From Campylorhamphus procurvoides (Eukaryota > Chordata > Aves > Passeriformes > Dendrocolaptidae): a stretch of 64,000 bases of DNA. A program made the position numbers and the translations under genes. This document shows, piece after piece, positions 60,001-63,000 of this stretch (the first letter of the stretch is position 1; every line of letters begins with the position of its first letter). Where the stretch lies: assembly GCA_013396655.1 (NCBI GenBank), contig WBMV01007278.1, positions 65,813-129,812 on the forward strand. The letters are read 5' to 3'. A model generated the notes under the pieces. That model saw only the letters and a program-made list of their open reading frames with translations. It ran no database searches and was not told the origin of the DNA.

Positions 60001-63000
60001 TGAGACTATGTGTTTTAATTACATAAACATCAAGGAAGTAAGACTAAGAGTTTTTAAGGAAGTAAGAACTTGCCTCTATTGGAAAGCCAGTGCTCAGCTG
60101 ACAAATGACCCAACAATAATCTGCTACAGGAATCTTTAAATGCAAAGCAGGTTCACACCTGAAGTACTAAGGCACATAAAAAACAGCCCCACACAGGTGT
60201 CAGACTGCCCAGTCACAGCCCTGTTTACTGGGAATCCACATCTTCACCCAGACAATCCTAAAACAATTACTGAAGAAGGCTAAAAAAATATTTTCATCCC
60301 AGTGAAAACAAAAATCGCATAACTATGCTGGAGAGGCGTATACTGTACTAATAAAGGAGTAACCCATTCATTCACATTGCACTCCTGTGTATTAATGTTT
60401 TGGAAGTTTTCTGAATGCACAAACTTGCTTTGTGATGCCCAGCCCTGCAGACAGTCCACTGGCACATAAAATGGATCAGCGACGTCAACAGAAACCATTG
60501 CAGAAACCGCACCTGAATTGTCTGGTGACCAAAAAGGGCTTTTACTTAAGTCAACACTGCAAAGCCAAGGAAGTAACAGAAAAGCAAACGATTATATTCT
60601 CTGCCACGCACCAACAAAAGTGCTCAGTTGCAATGGCAGAATCTGTGACTGGGAGCAGAAAGAGCACGTACCTTCATTTTCAGAGAGCTAATTAATGTTG
60701 CTGTGTCAGCAGTTAGCCCAGTTTGGTCTTTTAAACCAGACAACCCTGGTGTGAAAACCACCAAAGGAAAAGAAGCTTGAATAGTGAAGACACCTTTCAA
60801 CCAACAGTAAAACAAACCCCAACACCAAAAAAAACCACCAAAAAAACACTAGAGGCAAACAAACTTGTGTCTGCAGAGCAAGTCAGGTGATTCACTCATT
60901 CTTGTTACATGCATTTTTATCTCTGTGTGTCATTAAAACCAAAACAGCAATAAAAGCAGTGAGATGCTTTCAGTCAAATAACTTGTGTGATCAGCTATGA
61001 GCATTATACCTCCATCACAATTTGACAGTCAGAAATAAAGCACCATTTTCAGTACCTTACTGTAACTATGAAACAGTGAATGTTACACAAAGTATCACTA
61101 AAAATGCCACTCACTGTCTGTGCATCAGAGAAACTGGGAGCAAGCTTGGGTTGAAGTATTTTTTCTTGAGTTCCTTCCACCAGCTGATGACTGCTGTTGC
61201 TCCCCCAAACATACACTTCACAGGTCTCAGACACAATGGGTGCATCCCCTGTTTGGATGCTGTCAGGGCTGGCACATGTCCTGGAATAGTCTGAAGCCAT
61301 TCGACAAACCTATGAAAATGAGACCCCCATTACACAGCAGCACTTGATATTTCTTTCCACACACTCACAACGTTTAATGCAAATTTAATAGCCCCTCATT
61401 ATGATTCTCTGCCTAAAATACAAATAACCACCACCATATCATTAGCCTGGCCAAATGACTTTTGTTCCATTACACCTCAGTTTTTCACTGTTTTTTTCAC
61501 CTCTTCTACTGCAGCAGAATAGAGTCAGGGTTAGACTAACTCAGGCAAGACTGGGCTACACCCACATGTGCCCACCAATCTGATATGTGAGCAGGAAGTA
61601 AACTACAATCACCTTACAGGGTTTTTCAGTACATACCTCCTCAAACAGGCACAGAGCTGCCTCATACAGGGAACACAAGCCATCAGATGTTCTGGTTGGC
61701 TCCCTCCATTGGCTTCGATCAGCAGATGATCCCTACAACATTCAGATTGTTACTGTGACAAACATATTTCCACACAGCAACAGTGCACCTGTGCAAAACA
61801 CAGTTCTTACATAAGCCTTTTGCTGAGCTCTGATATCTGCACACACTTTAGGAAAACAAAAATGTCACAAGTGCTACCTAAACATTCTTACTCATTCATT
61901 TCTGTGAAAATATCTGGGCTCAGAGTTAATGTCTCCTAATAGTGTTTTGTTCTGAAATGCATGCTATTTGTGTTTCAAGTGATAATTATTTAAAAATGAC
62001 TAATCATAATTATTTTTATGTTTACGTATCTTCCATCTTTTGGTCTCTAATCTTATATTTAGCCTAAAACCAACAACAAATAAAGCTGCCCATCCGGACA
62101 TTCAATCAAATTCAGATGCTGCCACTGTCGTGCTCTTCTCATGGTCCCCATTCTTTAAAATTTTTTAATTTTAAAATGTATGTTTATTAACAAGCCATAT
62201 AAGCTTGAGAAGAGAGAAAAGAATGACTATTTGAGCGAAAGTCATTCTCTGTTTCAGTCTAAGCATACGAGGCAGAAATTCACCACAGCTTCTGACTGCA
62301 TATTGTGCAATAATCTCATAGCTTTAAAGAGAACACTCATCTAGGGCCAGAAGTACTCAACACACAAAGAAGTGTGCCACACTTCTAATTTAGCTCATCA
62401 AATTAATTTCCGAGCAACAGCAAAAATGCTGAACGTCCCAAAGATGTGTAAGCAGAGGTCCAAGTGCATTTGGGAGCAGGAATGTCCAATAAGAATTACT
62501 GAACAGGAAACAAGGTGCGTGGCAAAAATTTGAATTTTAATCCAGAAAAACAGTTCCATACTTTCTAACATTTTTGCTATGAACTTCAATGTACGAGTGC
62601 AGGTGGATCAAGTATGTCCTTGATTCCTTCCCTGAAGTTAAAGCACGGGACCAGAAGTGACAACACAGGGACAGCTTCACTGTTCCATCTTTACCCATGA
62701 GGAAATGGGTGGGCAGGAAGGGAGAAAGAGCTGGTGGGCAACAAGGAAACACTGGGGATAAAAAAATTCACAAACCAACCCCTTTTTTAACACGTTGAGC
62801 AAACTGGCATTCCATCTTGAGAAACTATTTAGTTAAGAATGCAACGACATTGCAATGCAGAAAACCCAAACTGGCCCATACCCACCAGAGATCGCCGCAT
62901 CTGTGTTAATATACTCATGAAGCAATCAAAGCTGATCATCCCTTCTGGGCTTTGCAGCAGCTTGCTTTTCTCCATGGTGTTCACCACAGCTGAGGCACCC